DNA of 64,000 nt, taken from assembly GCA_903912525.1 (NCBI GenBank), contig CAIWHK010000032.1, positions 124,001-188,000 of the forward strand. Direction: 5' to 3'. The stretch's first letter is position 1; each line of letters starts with the position of its first letter. The notes under the pieces were generated by a model. The model was not told the DNA's origin and ran no database searches. It was given only the letters and a program-made list of their open reading frames with translations. Shown piece after piece: positions 34,172 through 43,277 of this stretch. The DNA comes from an uncultured bacterium. GTDB lineage: Bacteria; Krumholzibacteriota; Krumholzibacteriia; LZORAL124-64-63. Made by a program: the position numbers and the translations under genes.

Positions 34172-35925
34172 GCCGGACCTCCCTCTGCCGCGCGCTCGCG
34201 CTTCCGGGTGGCGATATAGTCCGCCAGCCAGGCGTCGGCCTCGTCCGCCGTGGTCATGGCCAGCAGGTGGTCGGCCACCGAGCGCGCCTCGGAATAGGGT
34301 GTCCAGCGGATGACCTGCTTGACCTTCGGCAAAGCGGCGCCGTGCGTACTGATCTCGTCGAGGCCCAACCCGAACAGCACCTCCGCCAGGCGCGTCTCCG
34401 CGCTCATCTCGCCGCACAGGCCCGCCCAGATACCGGCATTATGGGCAGCGTCGACCGTGAGCTTGATCGAGCGCAACACCGCCGGGTGCAAGGGGCGATA
34501 CAGGTAGGAGACCCGGCTGTTGCCACGGTCCATGGCCAGCGTGTACTGGATGAGGTCGTTGGTGCCGATGCTGAAGAAGTCGCACTCGCGGGCCAGAAGG
34601 TCCGCCGCCAGCACCGCTGCGGGAGTCTCAATCATCACGCCAACCTGGATGTCCGGTACGTGCGGTTTGCCTTCGGCCGCCAGCTCGGCCACGGCCTCGG
34701 CGCAGACTTCGCGCGCCTGCCGCAACTCCTCCACACCGGTGATCATCGGGAACATCAGCTTGGCCGAACCGGCCGCGGCCGCGCGGTAGATGGCCTTGAC
34801 CTGCGTCTTGAACAGAACGCGATTGGCCAGCGAGAAGCGGATGCCCCGCCACCCGAGGAACGGGTTGTACTCGCGCTTGGCGCCCAGGTAGTCGGAGACC
34901 TTGTCGCCGCCGACGTCGAGCGTGCGGAAGATGACGGGGCGTCCCCCCATGCGGCGCACGATCTCGTTGTAGATGCGGACCTGGTCGTCCTCGGTCGGGA
35001 TCGTGCCATGCTGGAAGAACAGGTACTCGGTCCGCAGCAGGCCGATGCCCTCGGCGCCGCGCGCCAGCGCCTCCTCGACCTCGATCGGCAGCTCGATGTT
35101 GGCCATCATCTGCACGCGGCGACCGTCAGGCGAGATTGCGGGCAGGTCCCGCAGGTACGCAAGCTTCTCGTTGACGACGACCTGCTGACGCGTCAGGACG
35201 CTGAAACGCTGGCGAGTGTCGTCATCCGGCTCGACCAGCACCTGTCCCCCGGTGCCGTCGACGGCGACAATGTCGCCAACCGCCAGCTGCGCCGCGGCGC
35301 CGCGCAGACCCACGACCGCGGGCACGCCCAACGAACGCGCGAGGATGGCGACATGGCTGGTGTTGCCGCCCTCGTCCATCACGAAGCCGAGCACGTTGTA
35401 GCGCCCGAGCGCCGCCGTGTCGGACGGGGTCAGGTTCCGCGAGGCGATGATGCTGGGCACCGCCGGCGGCACCGGGCCGACCACGGCGCCGTCGGTGAAC
35501 CCGCGCAGCACGCGCTGTTCGACGTCACGCAGGTCGTTGACGCGGTCGCGGAAGGTCGCATCCTCGATCTCGAGGAAGCGCGCCGCGAGGTCGCCCACCG
35601 TGCGCGCGAAAGCCGCCTCGGCGTTGATGCGCTCGAGGCGGATGGCCGCCAGGGTGGCGTCCCAGATCATCTCGTCTTCGAGGATCAGCAACTGGCTGGA
35701 AAGGATGGCGCCTTCTTCGCTGCCCAGTTCGTGGGTCAGCTGCTCGCTGAGGTCACGGATCTGGTCGCGGGCGCGCTCGACCGCGACGCGGAAGCGCTCG
35801 ATCTCGACCGGCACATCCTTGACGGCCACGGCGCGGCGCCGCGGCACGATGGTGGCAAGGCGGATCGTGTGGATGGGTCCGAGAGCGAAACCGGGTGAGG
35901 CGCCGATGCCCGCAAGGGTCCGCAC
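34168..35925 (-). CDS. ptsI: PTS Enzyme I (phosphoenolpyruvate-protein phosphotransferase)
   Basis: A 585-residue cytoplasmic kinase that takes phosphate from PEP and passes it to HPr. The phospho-acceptor His lies in GGNTSHVAILARSLGVPAV (near residue 190, as in the family), the PEP-binding barrel shows LLRTEYLFF, GGRPVIFRTLDVGGDK, MIETPAAVL and FFSIGTNDLIQYTLAMDR. Length is typical (570-590). Start GTG 35925 with GGAGG upstream and only one base after the HPr stop, so it is coupled to ptsH. The isomerase gene overlaps its end. Confidence 0.96.
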   Translation of the reverse strand: MRTLAGIGASPGFALGPIHTIRLATIVPRRRAVAVKDVPVEIERFRVAVERARDQIRDLSEQLTHELGSEEGAILSSQLLILEDEMIWDATLAAIRLERINAEAAFARTVGDLAARFLEIEDATFRDRVNDLRDVEQRVLRGFTDGAVVGPVPPAVPSIIASRNLTPSDTAALGRYNVLGFVMDEGGNTSHVAILARSLGVPAVVGLRGAAAQLAVGDIVAVDGTGGQVLVEPDDDTRQRFSVLTRQQVVVNEKLAYLRDLPAISPDGRRVQMMANIELPIEVEEALARGAEGIGLLRTEYLFFQHGTIPTEDDQVRIYNEIVRRMGGRPVIFRTLDVGGDKVSDYLGAKREYNPFLGWRGIRFSLANRVLFKTQVKAIYRAAAAGSAKLMFPMITGVEELRQAREVCAEAVAELAAEGKPHVPDIQVGVMIETPAAVLAADLLARECDFFSIGTNDLIQYTLAMDRGNSRVSYLYRPLHPAVLRSIKLTVDAAHNAGIWAGLCGEMSAETRLAEVLFGLGLDEISTHGAALPKVKQVIRWTPYSEARSVADHLLAMTTADEADAWLADYIATRKRERAAEGGPA

Positions 35926-35926
35926 C

Positions 35927-36205
35927 TCAGCCCTCCGATTCCGGTTGCCCCAGGCCGACTTCAATCAGGTGCTTCAGCGCCGCCAGAGCGGCCACCTCGT
36001 CGGGCCCATCGACCTCGACCAGGACGACCGTGCCGTATTCCGCCGCCAGACTGGCCAAACCCATGATGCTCTTGGCGTTGGCGATGCGACCCTCGAAGCG
36101 GATGGTCACTTCGGAGGCAAACGACTTCGTCAGCTTGACGATCCGCCCAGCTGCTCGCAGGTGGAATCCGACCGGGTCGGACACTCGGGCCGTCGCCGAC
36201 GTCAC
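35927..36205 (-). CDS. ptsH: Phosphocarrier protein HPr
   Basis: A 92-residue PTS carrier. With the GTG 36205 start the two key residues fall at their canonical numbers: His15 (GFHLRAAG, phosphorylated by Enzyme I) with Arg17, and Ser46 (NAKSIMGLASLAA, target of HPr kinase). The usual Pro after Arg17 is Ala. Presence of Ser46 together with hprK in the same run implies HprK control. The start codon lies inside the stop of a 16-codon leader ORF (GTGA) and has no good Shine-Dalgarno site of its own, so it depends on coupling. Confidence 0.94.
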   Translation of the reverse strand: MTSATARVSDPVGFHLRAAGRIVKLTKSFASEVTIRFEGRIANAKSIMGLASLAAEYGTVVLVEVDGPDEVAALAALKHLIEVGLGQPESEG

Positions 36206-36252
36206 AATGTGCGCTTTCGGTGGAAGGCAGTTTTGAAACCAGGATTCAGCAT
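36202..36252 (-). CDS. 16-residue leader ORF coupling IID to HPr
   Basis: One base after the IID stop (TAA) an ATG begins a 16-codon frame, MLNPGFKTAFHRKRTL, ending in TGA that overlaps the GTG start of ptsH. It has its own site, AAAGGGAG, 5 nt upstream. HPr has no clear site, so ribosomes finishing this peptide probably reinitiate on HPr. The peptide is basic; its own function, if any, is unknown. Confidence 0.5.
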   Translation of the reverse strand: MLNPGFKTAFHRKRTL

Positions 36253-36253
36253 A

Positions 36254-37066
36254 TTAACTCCCTTTGGGGCCCAACGCAAAGGCCAGCAGCAGGGCCAGGA
36301 CCCCGGTGGCCAGCACCATGAATTCGCCCGCCCAGCGTCGCCGGACCACGACCGGCAGGCCCAGGGCAGCGACGAGAACGGCCAGAAGCGCCCACGGCGT
36401 TGTTCCGACCTGCCCGCTGCCCTCCCAGGCATGGCGCAGCAGCCAGCCGGCCGAAAGACCGGCCAGCACCCTGACCGCCCGCTTGGCCCCGGCGATCGCC
36501 CGGTGCCAGCGCGGGTCGCCCAGGAGCGAGACGATGTCGTAGCCGGCCGCGTAGCCGCGCCCGAGCGCTCGCCAGCGCCAGACCAACTGCCCCGCACCCA
36601 CGACCAGACCCAGGGCGACCACGAGCCAAACCTGGCCCGCCAGCGCCAGGGCGCAGCCGAGCAGGGCCACCATCGGGCGCAGGCCCAGCCAGAACAACTG
36701 GTCCCCCAGCGATGCCAGCGCACGCGCCAGGGAATCACGGAAGATTTGCGCCTGGCCCCGGGGCAAGCCCCCGACGCCTTCACGTTCGCGCTCCAGCCTG
36801 AGCAGCCCGCCGATGACGTAACCGGCCAGGTAGGGGTTCGTGTTGAAGAACTCGTAGTACCGGCGGCAGAACAGCCGGTCGCGCTCCGGATCGCGTTCGC
36901 GGCCACGCAGCCACGGCATCAGGCAGACCAACAAGCCCAGGTTCTGCATACGCTGGTGGTTCCAGGAAGCCTGCAGCCCCAGCGAGCGGAAGAACACGGC
37001 GCACCGCAGCCCCTTCGGCAGGCTGGCCACGGTGTCACTGGCGCCGGGCCTGACCGGTCCACTCAC
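36254..37066 (-). CDS. Mannose-family PTS component IID
   Basis: A 270-residue inner-membrane subunit of a mannose-type PTS. Early sequence FFRSLGLQASWNHQRMQNLGLLVCLMPWL matches the conserved IID start, followed by FCRRYYEFFNTNPYLAGYVIGG and QAQIFRDSLARALASLGDQLFWLGLRP, and several C-terminal membrane helices. Start GTG 37066 overlaps the IIC stop by 4 bp (GTGA). IID and IIC together form the sugar channel; the substrate cannot be told from sequence. Confidence 0.88.
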   Translation of the reverse strand: MSGPVRPGASDTVASLPKGLRCAVFFRSLGLQASWNHQRMQNLGLLVCLMPWLRGRERDPERDRLFCRRYYEFFNTNPYLAGYVIGGLLRLEREREGVGGLPRGQAQIFRDSLARALASLGDQLFWLGLRPMVALLGCALALAGQVWLVVALGLVVGAGQLVWRWRALGRGYAAGYDIVSLLGDPRWHRAIAGAKRAVRVLAGLSAGWLLRHAWEGSGQVGTTPWALLAVLVAALGLPVVVRRRWAGEFMVLATGVLALLLAFALGPKGS

Positions 37067-37830
37067 GTCAGCACCCCCAGCGCCCAGCCCGCGATCGCGC
37101 CGGCGCCGACCCAGCGCCAGTGCCGACCGACTCCGTAGCGCTCCAGGACCGCTCCCACGCCCAGCGCGGAGGCGAGCACGGGTACCCAGGCCATCGCGCC
37201 CCTCAGCCCCGCCGGAAGCGCCTCGAAGGCAGGCACCCACAGCCCCGCCATCGCCAGCACGCCCACTCCGCCGTAGAGCACGCCGCGCACCAGCGTGGCA
37301 GCCAGGCATCGCCCGTGGATTCTCTCCACCCGCGAGAGGTTCCCGTCGCGCAGCGTCCGGCGCCCCTGCAGCATCCAGATGAGATGCAACCGGCGCTCGG
37401 CCTGAATCAGGGGATGCCCACCGAGGCTCCACAGGGCTGCCCCCAACAGCAGCCAGCCGGTCAGCGCCAGATCACCGCGCGGCGCCCCTTCGGTCAGGCC
37501 GTGGAACCCCCCGAGCGCCGCCGGCACCTTGCCGGCGAGAATCGCGCCGCCCACCGCGGCCACGGCGCCGGCCGAGGCGTCCCCGGTCACCGTCTGGCCC
37601 ACGGGAAGGTTCATCACCAGCGCGAGCTGGAGCGGCAGCCCGACAGCCAGCCCGAGCAGCGGATGTCCGCACACCAGGCCCGCCACCGCGGCGGCCGGCA
37701 AGGGTTGGCTCAGCCAGGTCTGCCCGAGCGCCGTGTCATCGAGCGCGAGCAGACCCGACAACAAAGCCAGCCAGCCCAGGAGCGCCCAATGCGCCCCGGT
37801 GAACCCGCCCATCATGTCGATGGCGGTCAC
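37063..37830 (-). CDS. Mannose-family PTS component IIC
   Basis: A 255-residue polytopic membrane subunit. Recognisable IIC features: the LALDDTALGQTWLSQPLPAAAVAGLVCG opening, LGLAVGLPLQLALVMNLPVG and GDASAGAVAAVGGAIL. Around seven hydrophobic segments. Start GTG 37830 overlaps the IIB stop by 4 bp. Works with IID for sugar translocation and is phosphorylated sugar-side by IIB. Confidence 0.85.
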   Translation of the reverse strand: MTAIDMMGGFTGAHWALLGWLALLSGLLALDDTALGQTWLSQPLPAAAVAGLVCGHPLLGLAVGLPLQLALVMNLPVGQTVTGDASAGAVAAVGGAILAGKVPAALGGFHGLTEGAPRGDLALTGWLLLGAALWSLGGHPLIQAERRLHLIWMLQGRRTLRDGNLSRVERIHGRCLAATLVRGVLYGGVGVLAMAGLWVPAFEALPAGLRGAMAWVPVLASALGVGAVLERYGVGRHWRWVGAGAIAGWALGVLT

Positions 37831-38324
37831 AGGCGCGGCTCCATGGCGGCCAGTTGCTCGGCTCCCAGCACATGCTCGCGCCCGCCAGGGACCTGCTGTG
37901 CGTAAAGGGTCAGGCCCGCGACCAGAAGGCGGCGCATCGCCTCGATGTCCAGCCTGTCGATGAAGACGAAAGGAAGCATCTCGACCTTGCCCGTCCCAAA
38001 ATGCATCCCGCCGATGTTCACCGACGGCAGCGGCGCGCCGAGATGGGCCAGGTCGCTCATTTCAGCGGGTGTCGCGGTCAGGACGATGATGCGTTCGCTG
38101 ACGGTCTCGCCGCCGCGCAGCGCCGCCGCCGCGCGGGCCAACGACAGGACCGAGACGGCAATGGAAGGCGGCACCGAACTGGCGTAGACACGGCTCTGCC
38201 AGGGGTCGGCGGCGATTTCGTTGCTGGCCAGGATGATGCGATCCGGGCGCAGGCGCTCGCTCCAGCCGACGGTGACCTGCCCGTGGATCAGGCGGTCGTC
38301 GACGCGGGCCAGGACGACGGGCAT
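37827..38324 (-). CDS. Mannose-family PTS component IIB
   Basis: A 165-residue cytoplasmic subunit with the family start ARVDDRLIHGQVTVGW; His14 is the phosphorylated residue. Later NIGGMHFGTGKVEMLPFVF matches the conserved second half. It passes phosphate from IIA to the incoming sugar. The gene begins immediately after the IIA stop with no gap. Confidence 0.94.
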   Translation of the reverse strand: MPVVLARVDDRLIHGQVTVGWSERLRPDRIILASNEIAADPWQSRVYASSVPPSIAVSVLSLARAAAALRGGETVSERIIVLTATPAEMSDLAHLGAPLPSVNIGGMHFGTGKVEMLPFVFIDRLDIEAMRRLLVAGLTLYAQQVPGGREHVLGAEQLAAMEPRL

Positions 38325-38720
38325 CTAGCGGCCCCCGACCAGCGTGATCGCCTCGCGACCCTTGCGCACGAGGCGACTGACGAGTTCGTCGAACTCGTCG
38401 TTCTCGCGCCAGGTCAGGAAGCCGAGCAGCATGGCGAGGTTCACCCCGCTGATGATGGCCCGCCCCGGCTCGTGGCCGCAGGCCAACTGGGCAGCCGTGG
38501 CGCAGCTGCCGCCGTAGTCGTCGACGAGGATCACGCCGCCCGGAGAGCCGGTCGCGCTCCCTTCCTCCAGCCAGGCCGTGAGATCGGCCTTGAGGTCGGG
38601 CAGCGACTTTCCGCTGTTGCTCATGGCCGTCAGGCCCTCGACCGGTCCGAGGATGAGCCCGGTGACCCGCACCAGTTCGGCGCCGATGTTCCCGTGCGTG
38701 ATGACAAGGCAGCGGATCAT
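38325..38720 (-). CDS. Mannose-family PTS component IIA
   Basis: A 131-residue cytoplasmic subunit. The phosphorylated His9 is in LVITHGNIGAELV; the fold signature DDYGGSCATAAQLA and ISGVNLAMLLGFL are present. In proteobacterial relatives this domain can act as a regulator when the permease is missing; here IIB, IIC and IID are all present, so a working transporter is expected. It lies 25 bp after hprK. Confidence 0.92.
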   Translation of the reverse strand: MIRCLVITHGNIGAELVRVTGLILGPVEGLTAMSNSGKSLPDLKADLTAWLEEGSATGSPGGVILVDDYGGSCATAAQLACGHEPGRAIISGVNLAMLLGFLTWRENDEFDELVSRLVRKGREAITLVGGR

Positions 38721-38745
38721 CCCGCCATCCTTCCCGCGGAGCGCG

Positions 38746-39714
38746 TCATTCGCGGTCCTGCTCGAGGTAATCGCGCAGCCGGCTGCTCGAACGCATCGAC
38801 TCGAGGATGCGCTCGTTGAGCACCTGCGCCGCGTCGTAGCCGTAGATCTTCAACATGAAGTTCAGGGCGATGACTTCGCTGATCACCGTGATGTTCTTGC
38901 CCGGGAACAACGGCACAGCCACCTGCGGGATGCGCACGCCCAGGATCTCGGTCTGCCGGTTCTCCAGCCCCATACGCTCGTAGTCGGCTGCGTCGTCCCA
39001 CTCCTGAAGCTGCACTTCGACCTCGACGCGCTTCTGCATGCGGATGGCGCGGATGCCGAAGATGGCCTGGACATCGATCACGCCGACGCCGCGGATCTCC
39101 AGATGGTGGCGGAGCACCTCGCGGTGGCCGCCGATGAGGACGTCCTCGGCGGTGCGGCGAATCTCGACGATGTCGTCGGCAACCAGTCGGTGGCCGCGCT
39201 CGATCAGGTCGAGCGCGCATTCGCTCTTGCCGATGCCGCTCCGCCCGGTGAAGAGCAGGCCCACGCCGTACACGTCCACGAGCGTGCCGTGGACCTCGGT
39301 CCGCGGTGCGAACCGGCGCTCGAGGTTGTGGGCGAGCTCGGTCATGAATTCGACCGCCGGCAGCGTCGAGCGGATAAGCGGAAAGTCGCGCTCGCGGGCC
39401 AGCGACAGGACGCCCTCGGGCACCGTCTGGTCCATGGCGATGAAGATCACCGGCGGGTCCAGGCTGAGCACGCGCTCGACGGCGACCCGCTGCTCAGCCT
39501 CCGAGAGCGTCGCCAGGTAGGCCGTCTCGGACTCGCCGAAGACCTGGATGCGGGAGGGCAGGAAGTTCTCGGCGAAACCCATCAGGGCCATGCCGGGACG
39601 GTGGACGTCGGGAGCCAGCACCGGCAGCGGCCGCGCAGGCAGCGGCACGAGCGGTTCCAGCAACAGGGTCTCCCGGAGTTCCTGGAAGAGGCCCTGGACC
39701 GTCACGTTGGACAT
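38746..39714 (-). CDS. hprK: HPr kinase/phosphorylase
   Basis: A 322-residue bifunctional enzyme that phosphorylates HPr on Ser46 and removes the phosphate, adjusting PTS flux to the energy state. N-terminal receiver-like domain, then the P-loop GRSGIGKSE (about 157-165), HRLVADDIVEIRR and the C-terminal MGLENRQTEILGVRIPQVAVP and FPGKNITVISEVIALN signatures. Start ATG 39714 (MSNVTVQ) with GGGAG upstream. Directly follows hpf and precedes the PTS genes; rapZ, often found here in proteobacteria, is absent. Confidence 0.95.
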   Translation of the reverse strand: MSNVTVQGLFQELRETLLLEPLVPLPARPLPVLAPDVHRPGMALMGFAENFLPSRIQVFGESETAYLATLSEAEQRVAVERVLSLDPPVIFIAMDQTVPEGVLSLARERDFPLIRSTLPAVEFMTELAHNLERRFAPRTEVHGTLVDVYGVGLLFTGRSGIGKSECALDLIERGHRLVADDIVEIRRTAEDVLIGGHREVLRHHLEIRGVGVIDVQAIFGIRAIRMQKRVEVEVQLQEWDDAADYERMGLENRQTEILGVRIPQVAVPLFPGKNITVISEVIALNFMLKIYGYDAAQVLNERILESMRSSSRLRDYLEQDRE

Positions 39715-39775
39715 CGGTGCGTCTCCCGCCTTCAAACGCAGGGCGGGGACCCGTCGGCCCCCGCCCCCGTCACGT

Positions 39776-40303
39776 TCAGTCCTGGGTCGGTTCCATGTGA
39801 CCCAGGGCGCCGTCGGCGCGCCGGTAGATCACGCCCAGCCGGGAATTGGCCGAGTTGCGGAACACCAGGAATGGCACCGAACCGCCGGCGAACCGCGCCT
39901 TGGCCTCGTCAATGTCGAGGTCAGGCAGGACCAGGCCCTCCGCCTCGTCGATGCTGATGGCGCCGAGGTCGCCGTCCAGAAGCGCCCGGCCGAGGCCACC
40001 GTCCTCGCCCTTGTGGCGGTCGGTCATGCGATCCTTGAACTTCGTCAGCTGCTTCTTGAGGCTTTCGACCATCTCATCGACAGCGTATTCGGGCTCCTGG
40101 CCCTCGCCCGTGGCCCGGAACTCGTGGTTCTTGAGGTGGAGCACCGAATCGGCCACGAACTGCCCGGCATCGTGGTCGATATTGATTTTGAAACTCTGGA
40201 CCGGTCGCGGAATGAACTTCTCCAGTTTCCCGATCGCCGCCTCTACGGTCTCCCGCTGGTCATCCTTGAGGGTGAAGTGGCGGGCCTTGATTTCCATCAG
40301 CAT
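39776..40303 (-). CDS. hpf: Ribosome hibernation promoting factor, long form
   Basis: A 175-residue ribosome-binding protein that stores idle ribosomes as dimers. N-terminal domain (about 1-100) starts MEIKARHFTLKDDQRETVEAAIGKL; the C-terminal domain (about 120-170) with PFLVFRNSANSRLGVIYRRADGALGHMEP is the dimerisation module of the long form. Start: ATG 40303 with GGAGG 5 nt upstream. The rpoN-hpf pair is the classic arrangement in proteobacteria. Confidence 0.94.
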   Translation of the reverse strand: MLMEIKARHFTLKDDQRETVEAAIGKLEKFIPRPVQSFKINIDHDAGQFVADSVLHLKNHEFRATGEGQEPEYAVDEMVESLKKQLTKFKDRMTDRHKGEDGGLGRALLDGDLGAISIDEAEGLVLPDLDIDEAKARFAGGSVPFLVFRNSANSRLGVIYRRADGALGHMEPTQD

Positions 40304-40369
40304 GGCGTCCTCCTCGCTGGCTGGCGAATTCTCCGCGCTGCAGTCCGGTTTCCCGTGACTGAACCGATT

Positions 40370-41854
40370 CTAGAACTGCTTGCGCATACGCGCACTCAAA
40401 ATCCCCATCTGTTCCCTGTATTTGGCCACCGTACGCCGGGCAATTTTCAGGCCCCCTTCCTGGAGCATATCGACAATTTTCTTGTCCGACAAAGGCCGGG
40501 CCGTGTTTTCGGCGTCAATGATCTCCCGGATCATGATCTTGACGGCCTTGGCCGACACGTCCTCGCCGGTGTCGGAGTCCAGGCCGGCGCTGAAGAAGAA
40601 CTTCAGGGGGAACACCCCGCGCGGGGTCTGCACGTATTTCTGACGTGTCACGCGCGAGACGGTCGACTCGTGCATCCCAATCGTCGAGGCGACCTGCTGC
40701 AGGGTGAGCGGGCGCAGCGCGATGGCGCCCTTCTCGAAGAACTCGCGCTGCTCACCGACGATCGCCTCCATCACCTTGATCATGGTGCGGCGGCGCTGCT
40801 CGATGGTCTTGATGACCCACTCCGCATGACGCTTGCGTTCGTCGATGAACTTGACCGCATCCTCGCTCGTCTGGACGGTGCCCTCGTAGGCCTGGCTCAC
40901 CCGCAACCGCGGGATATTGCCGTCATTCAGGTAGACGGCGTACTCGAGCCCGTCCTCGTCGACCTTCACGACCTCCAGGTCGGGCACGATGGCGCGCGCG
41001 CCCACGGTGTTCAGCGAGAGACCCGGTCGCGGATCGAGTTCACCGATGCGCTGGGCGACTTCCTGCACCTGCTTGACCGTCAGGTGCAGGTCGCGGGCGA
41101 TGTCGTTGAACTTGTGGTTCTTCAGGGCCTCGAAATGTTCCTTGACCACCGTGGCCTCGTCCGATTCGGCCAACCCGTGGGCCTCCAGCTGCAGCAGGAG
41201 GCATTCCTGGAGGCTTCGCGCAGCGACGCCGGGCGGGTCGAACCCCTGCACCACGCGGAGCACCGCCTCGACGGCCGCCTGGGAGACGTCGAAGTAGGTC
41301 GCGATCTCCTCCACGCTGCAGCCGAGGAGCCCGTCCTCGTTGAGACAGCCGATGATGTACTCGCCGATCGAGCGCTCGATTCCATCGGGCACGGCCAGGT
41401 GCAGCTGGTCGGTCAGGTCCTCCTGGCCGCTCGGCACGTATTTCTGGGGACGTTCAAGTTCGTCCTCTTCGTCCCAGCCCTGGTCCAGCGACACGGACTG
41501 GAAGCCGTCGTCGAAACTGTCGGCCCAGTCGCGCCGCTCTTCCATGTTGTCACCCACGCCGTCGTCGGCGCCGTCGCGCAGATCCTCGTCCGCATCCGGC
41601 CCTTGCTCGGAATCCGGATCACGCTCGTCGGCCGCCGCGCCGTCCGGGCTGTCCTCGGACTGGTCGCTGCCGTCCGGTTCCTCGTCCGCTTCGATCTCTT
41701 CGAGCAGCGGATTGCCCTGGAGTTCCAAGCGCAGGATCTGCTCGAGCTCCAGCGTCGGCACCTGCAGCAGCTTGAGGGCCTGTTGCAGGCGCTGGGTCAT
41801 GACCAGCTGCTGGCGCAGCTGCATGCTCTGTCGCAATCCGAGATTCGGTGCCAT
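40370..41854 (-). CDS. rpoN: RNA polymerase sigma-54 factor
   Basis: A 494-residue alternative sigma factor that needs AAA+ activators. Region I is Gln/Leu-rich (LRQQLVMTQRLQQALKLLQVPTLELEQ), region II very acidic (about 55-130), then the core-binding domain and the C-terminal RpoN box ARRTVAKYR for -24 recognition. An activator with GAFTGA is encoded at 58986-60515, and four -24/-12 promoter candidates occur in this window, so the system is likely active. Located between lptB and hpf as in proteobacteria. Confidence 0.97.
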   Translation of the reverse strand: MAPNLGLRQSMQLRQQLVMTQRLQQALKLLQVPTLELEQILRLELQGNPLLEEIEADEEPDGSDQSEDSPDGAAADERDPDSEQGPDADEDLRDGADDGVGDNMEERRDWADSFDDGFQSVSLDQGWDEEDELERPQKYVPSGQEDLTDQLHLAVPDGIERSIGEYIIGCLNEDGLLGCSVEEIATYFDVSQAAVEAVLRVVQGFDPPGVAARSLQECLLLQLEAHGLAESDEATVVKEHFEALKNHKFNDIARDLHLTVKQVQEVAQRIGELDPRPGLSLNTVGARAIVPDLEVVKVDEDGLEYAVYLNDGNIPRLRVSQAYEGTVQTSEDAVKFIDERKRHAEWVIKTIEQRRRTMIKVMEAIVGEQREFFEKGAIALRPLTLQQVASTIGMHESTVSRVTRQKYVQTPRGVFPLKFFFSAGLDSDTGEDVSAKAVKIMIREIIDAENTARPLSDKKIVDMLQEGGLKIARRTVAKYREQMGILSARMRKQF

Positions 41855-41928
41855 TGATGTGTGCCTTCCCTGGCCCGCCGCCCGGTTCCGTCCGGGGGCG
41901 CCTGTTTCGGCCTTGCGGGCCGGAACGT

Positions 41929-42669
41929 CTAGAGCCGGAACTTCTCGCCCAGGTAGATCTCCCGGGCCTTGGGTGATGATACGATCTCGGCGGCGCTGCC
42001 CGCCAGTTCGATGCGTCCCTCGAACAGGATATACGCGCGATCGGTGATCGTCAGCGTCTCGCGGACGTTGTGGTCCGTGATCAGGACCCCCAGGCCGCGG
42101 TCCCGCAGGGCGGAAACCACGCTTTGCAGGTCAGCGACCGCAATCGGGTCGATTCCCGCGAACGGCTCGTCCAGCAGCATGAACTTGGGTTCGGTGACCA
42201 GCGCGCGCGCGATTTCCACCCGCCGGCGCTCGCCGCCGGAAAGTTCGTAGCCGCGGCTGCGCCGGATGTGGGTCACGCCCATCATCTCCAGCAGTTCCTC
42301 GAGCCGGCGCCGGCGGTCCGCGCCACTGAGCTTCCGGCTCTCGAGAATCGCCATCACGTTCTGCTCGACGGTCAACCGCCGGAAGATGGACGAGTCCTGC
42401 GGCAGGTAGCCGATGCCCAGGCGCGCCCGCTTGTACATGGGCAGGCGCGAAAGGTCGCGTCCGTCCAGGCTGACTCTGCCGCTGTCGGGCGTGATGAAGC
42501 CGACGATCATGTAGAATGACGTGGTCTTGCCCGCCCCGTTCGGACCGAGAAGGCCGACCACCTCGCCCTGCCGCAACTCGAGGTCGACGTTGTCGACGAC
42601 GGCGCGGCTGCGGTAGACCTTTCGCAGGCCCTCGGCCCGGAGCACCGAATTGTTGCCCGTTTCGCTCAT
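41929..42669 (-). CDS. lptB: LPS export ATPase LptB
   Basis: A 246-residue ABC ATPase powering LPS extraction. Walker [11 protein letters not shown]-loop [17 protein letters not shown], signature [15 protein letters not shown] and Walker [17 protein letters not shown], plus [10 protein letters not shown] (switch His), which is typical of LptB. Overlaps the lptC stop by 4 bp (ATGA), so it is coupled to lptC. The permeases LptF/LptG are encoded at 28-31 kb. Confidence 0.95.
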   Translation of the reverse strand: MSETGNNSVLRAEGLRKVYRSRAVVDNVDLELRQGEVVGLLGPNGAGKTTSFYMIVGFITPDSGRVSLDGRDLSRLPMYKRARLGIGYLPQDSSIFRRLTVEQNVMAILESRKLSGADRRRRLEELLEMMGVTHIRRSRGYELSGGERRRVEIARALVTEPKFMLLDEPFAGIDPIAVADLQSVVSALRDRGLGVLITDHNVRETLTITDRAYILFEGRIELAGSAAEIVSSPKAREIYLGEKFRL

Positions 42670-43277
42670 GGGCGCTCCCCTGCTGCGGTGGCCGGGTCCG
42701 CCACCTCGGCCTTCACGTCGCGTTTGATCTCGACGTACTCGAGATCCGGCGTGGCGTCGAGCCCGTTTCCGGTCAGCACGTCCGTCCCGCGAGTGAAGCG
42801 GTTGGCAACGTCGTTGCGGATGCGGCCCGTCTCGTTGTCGAAGAACAGCTCGGGCGTCTGCAGCCGCCGGCCATCGTCGGTCGTGATGTCGACTGTGCCC
42901 CAGACGTGGACAGCGCGCGTGCGCTGGTTCACCTTGCCGCTGTCGGCGTCCAGCACAGACCAGTGCTCGCCGGCGCGGTAGAAATCCATGTGCACATCGA
43001 CCAGGTCGACGTCCTCGCGATCGGCGAAGCGGCGCATCGACTGGCTGCCGAGCACCCAGGCACGCACGCCCTGCTCGGTCTCCGTCAGCGTGTAGTCCGT
43101 GAACTCCTGGACGGGCCCCTCCGGACGGACGGACGGTACCCCGCGTACGGCGGCTCCGCCCGAAGCCGGCTGGTCCGATCGCCCGCAACCGCCAAGAGCC
43201 AGGAAGCCGGTGGCTGCCAGGCAGACAGCTGCCGCCGGCAGGCTGCGGCTTTGGTTGTGGCGTCGGAAGTCGCTCAT
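42666..43277 (-). CDS. lptC: LptC-like lipoprotein
   Basis: A 203-residue envelope protein. The N-terminal signal ends ALGGC, a lipobox, so it is probably a lipoprotein rather than a simple membrane-anchored LptC. The rest is a beta-jellyroll-type sequence ([61 protein letters not shown]) as in LptC/LptA. No lptA lies between it and lptB, its usual place. Start ATG 43277 overlaps the acyltransferase stop (ATGA). Confidence 0.82.
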   Translation of the reverse strand: MSDFRRHNQSRSLPAAAVCLAATGFLALGGCGRSDQPASGGAAVRGVPSVRPEGPVQEFTDYTLTETEQGVRAWVLGSQSMRRFADREDVDLVDVHMDFYRAGEHWSVLDADSGKVNQRTRAVHVWGTVDITTDDGRRLQTPELFFDNETGRIRNDVANRFTRGTDVLTGNGLDATPDLEYVEIKRDVKAEVADPATAAGERP

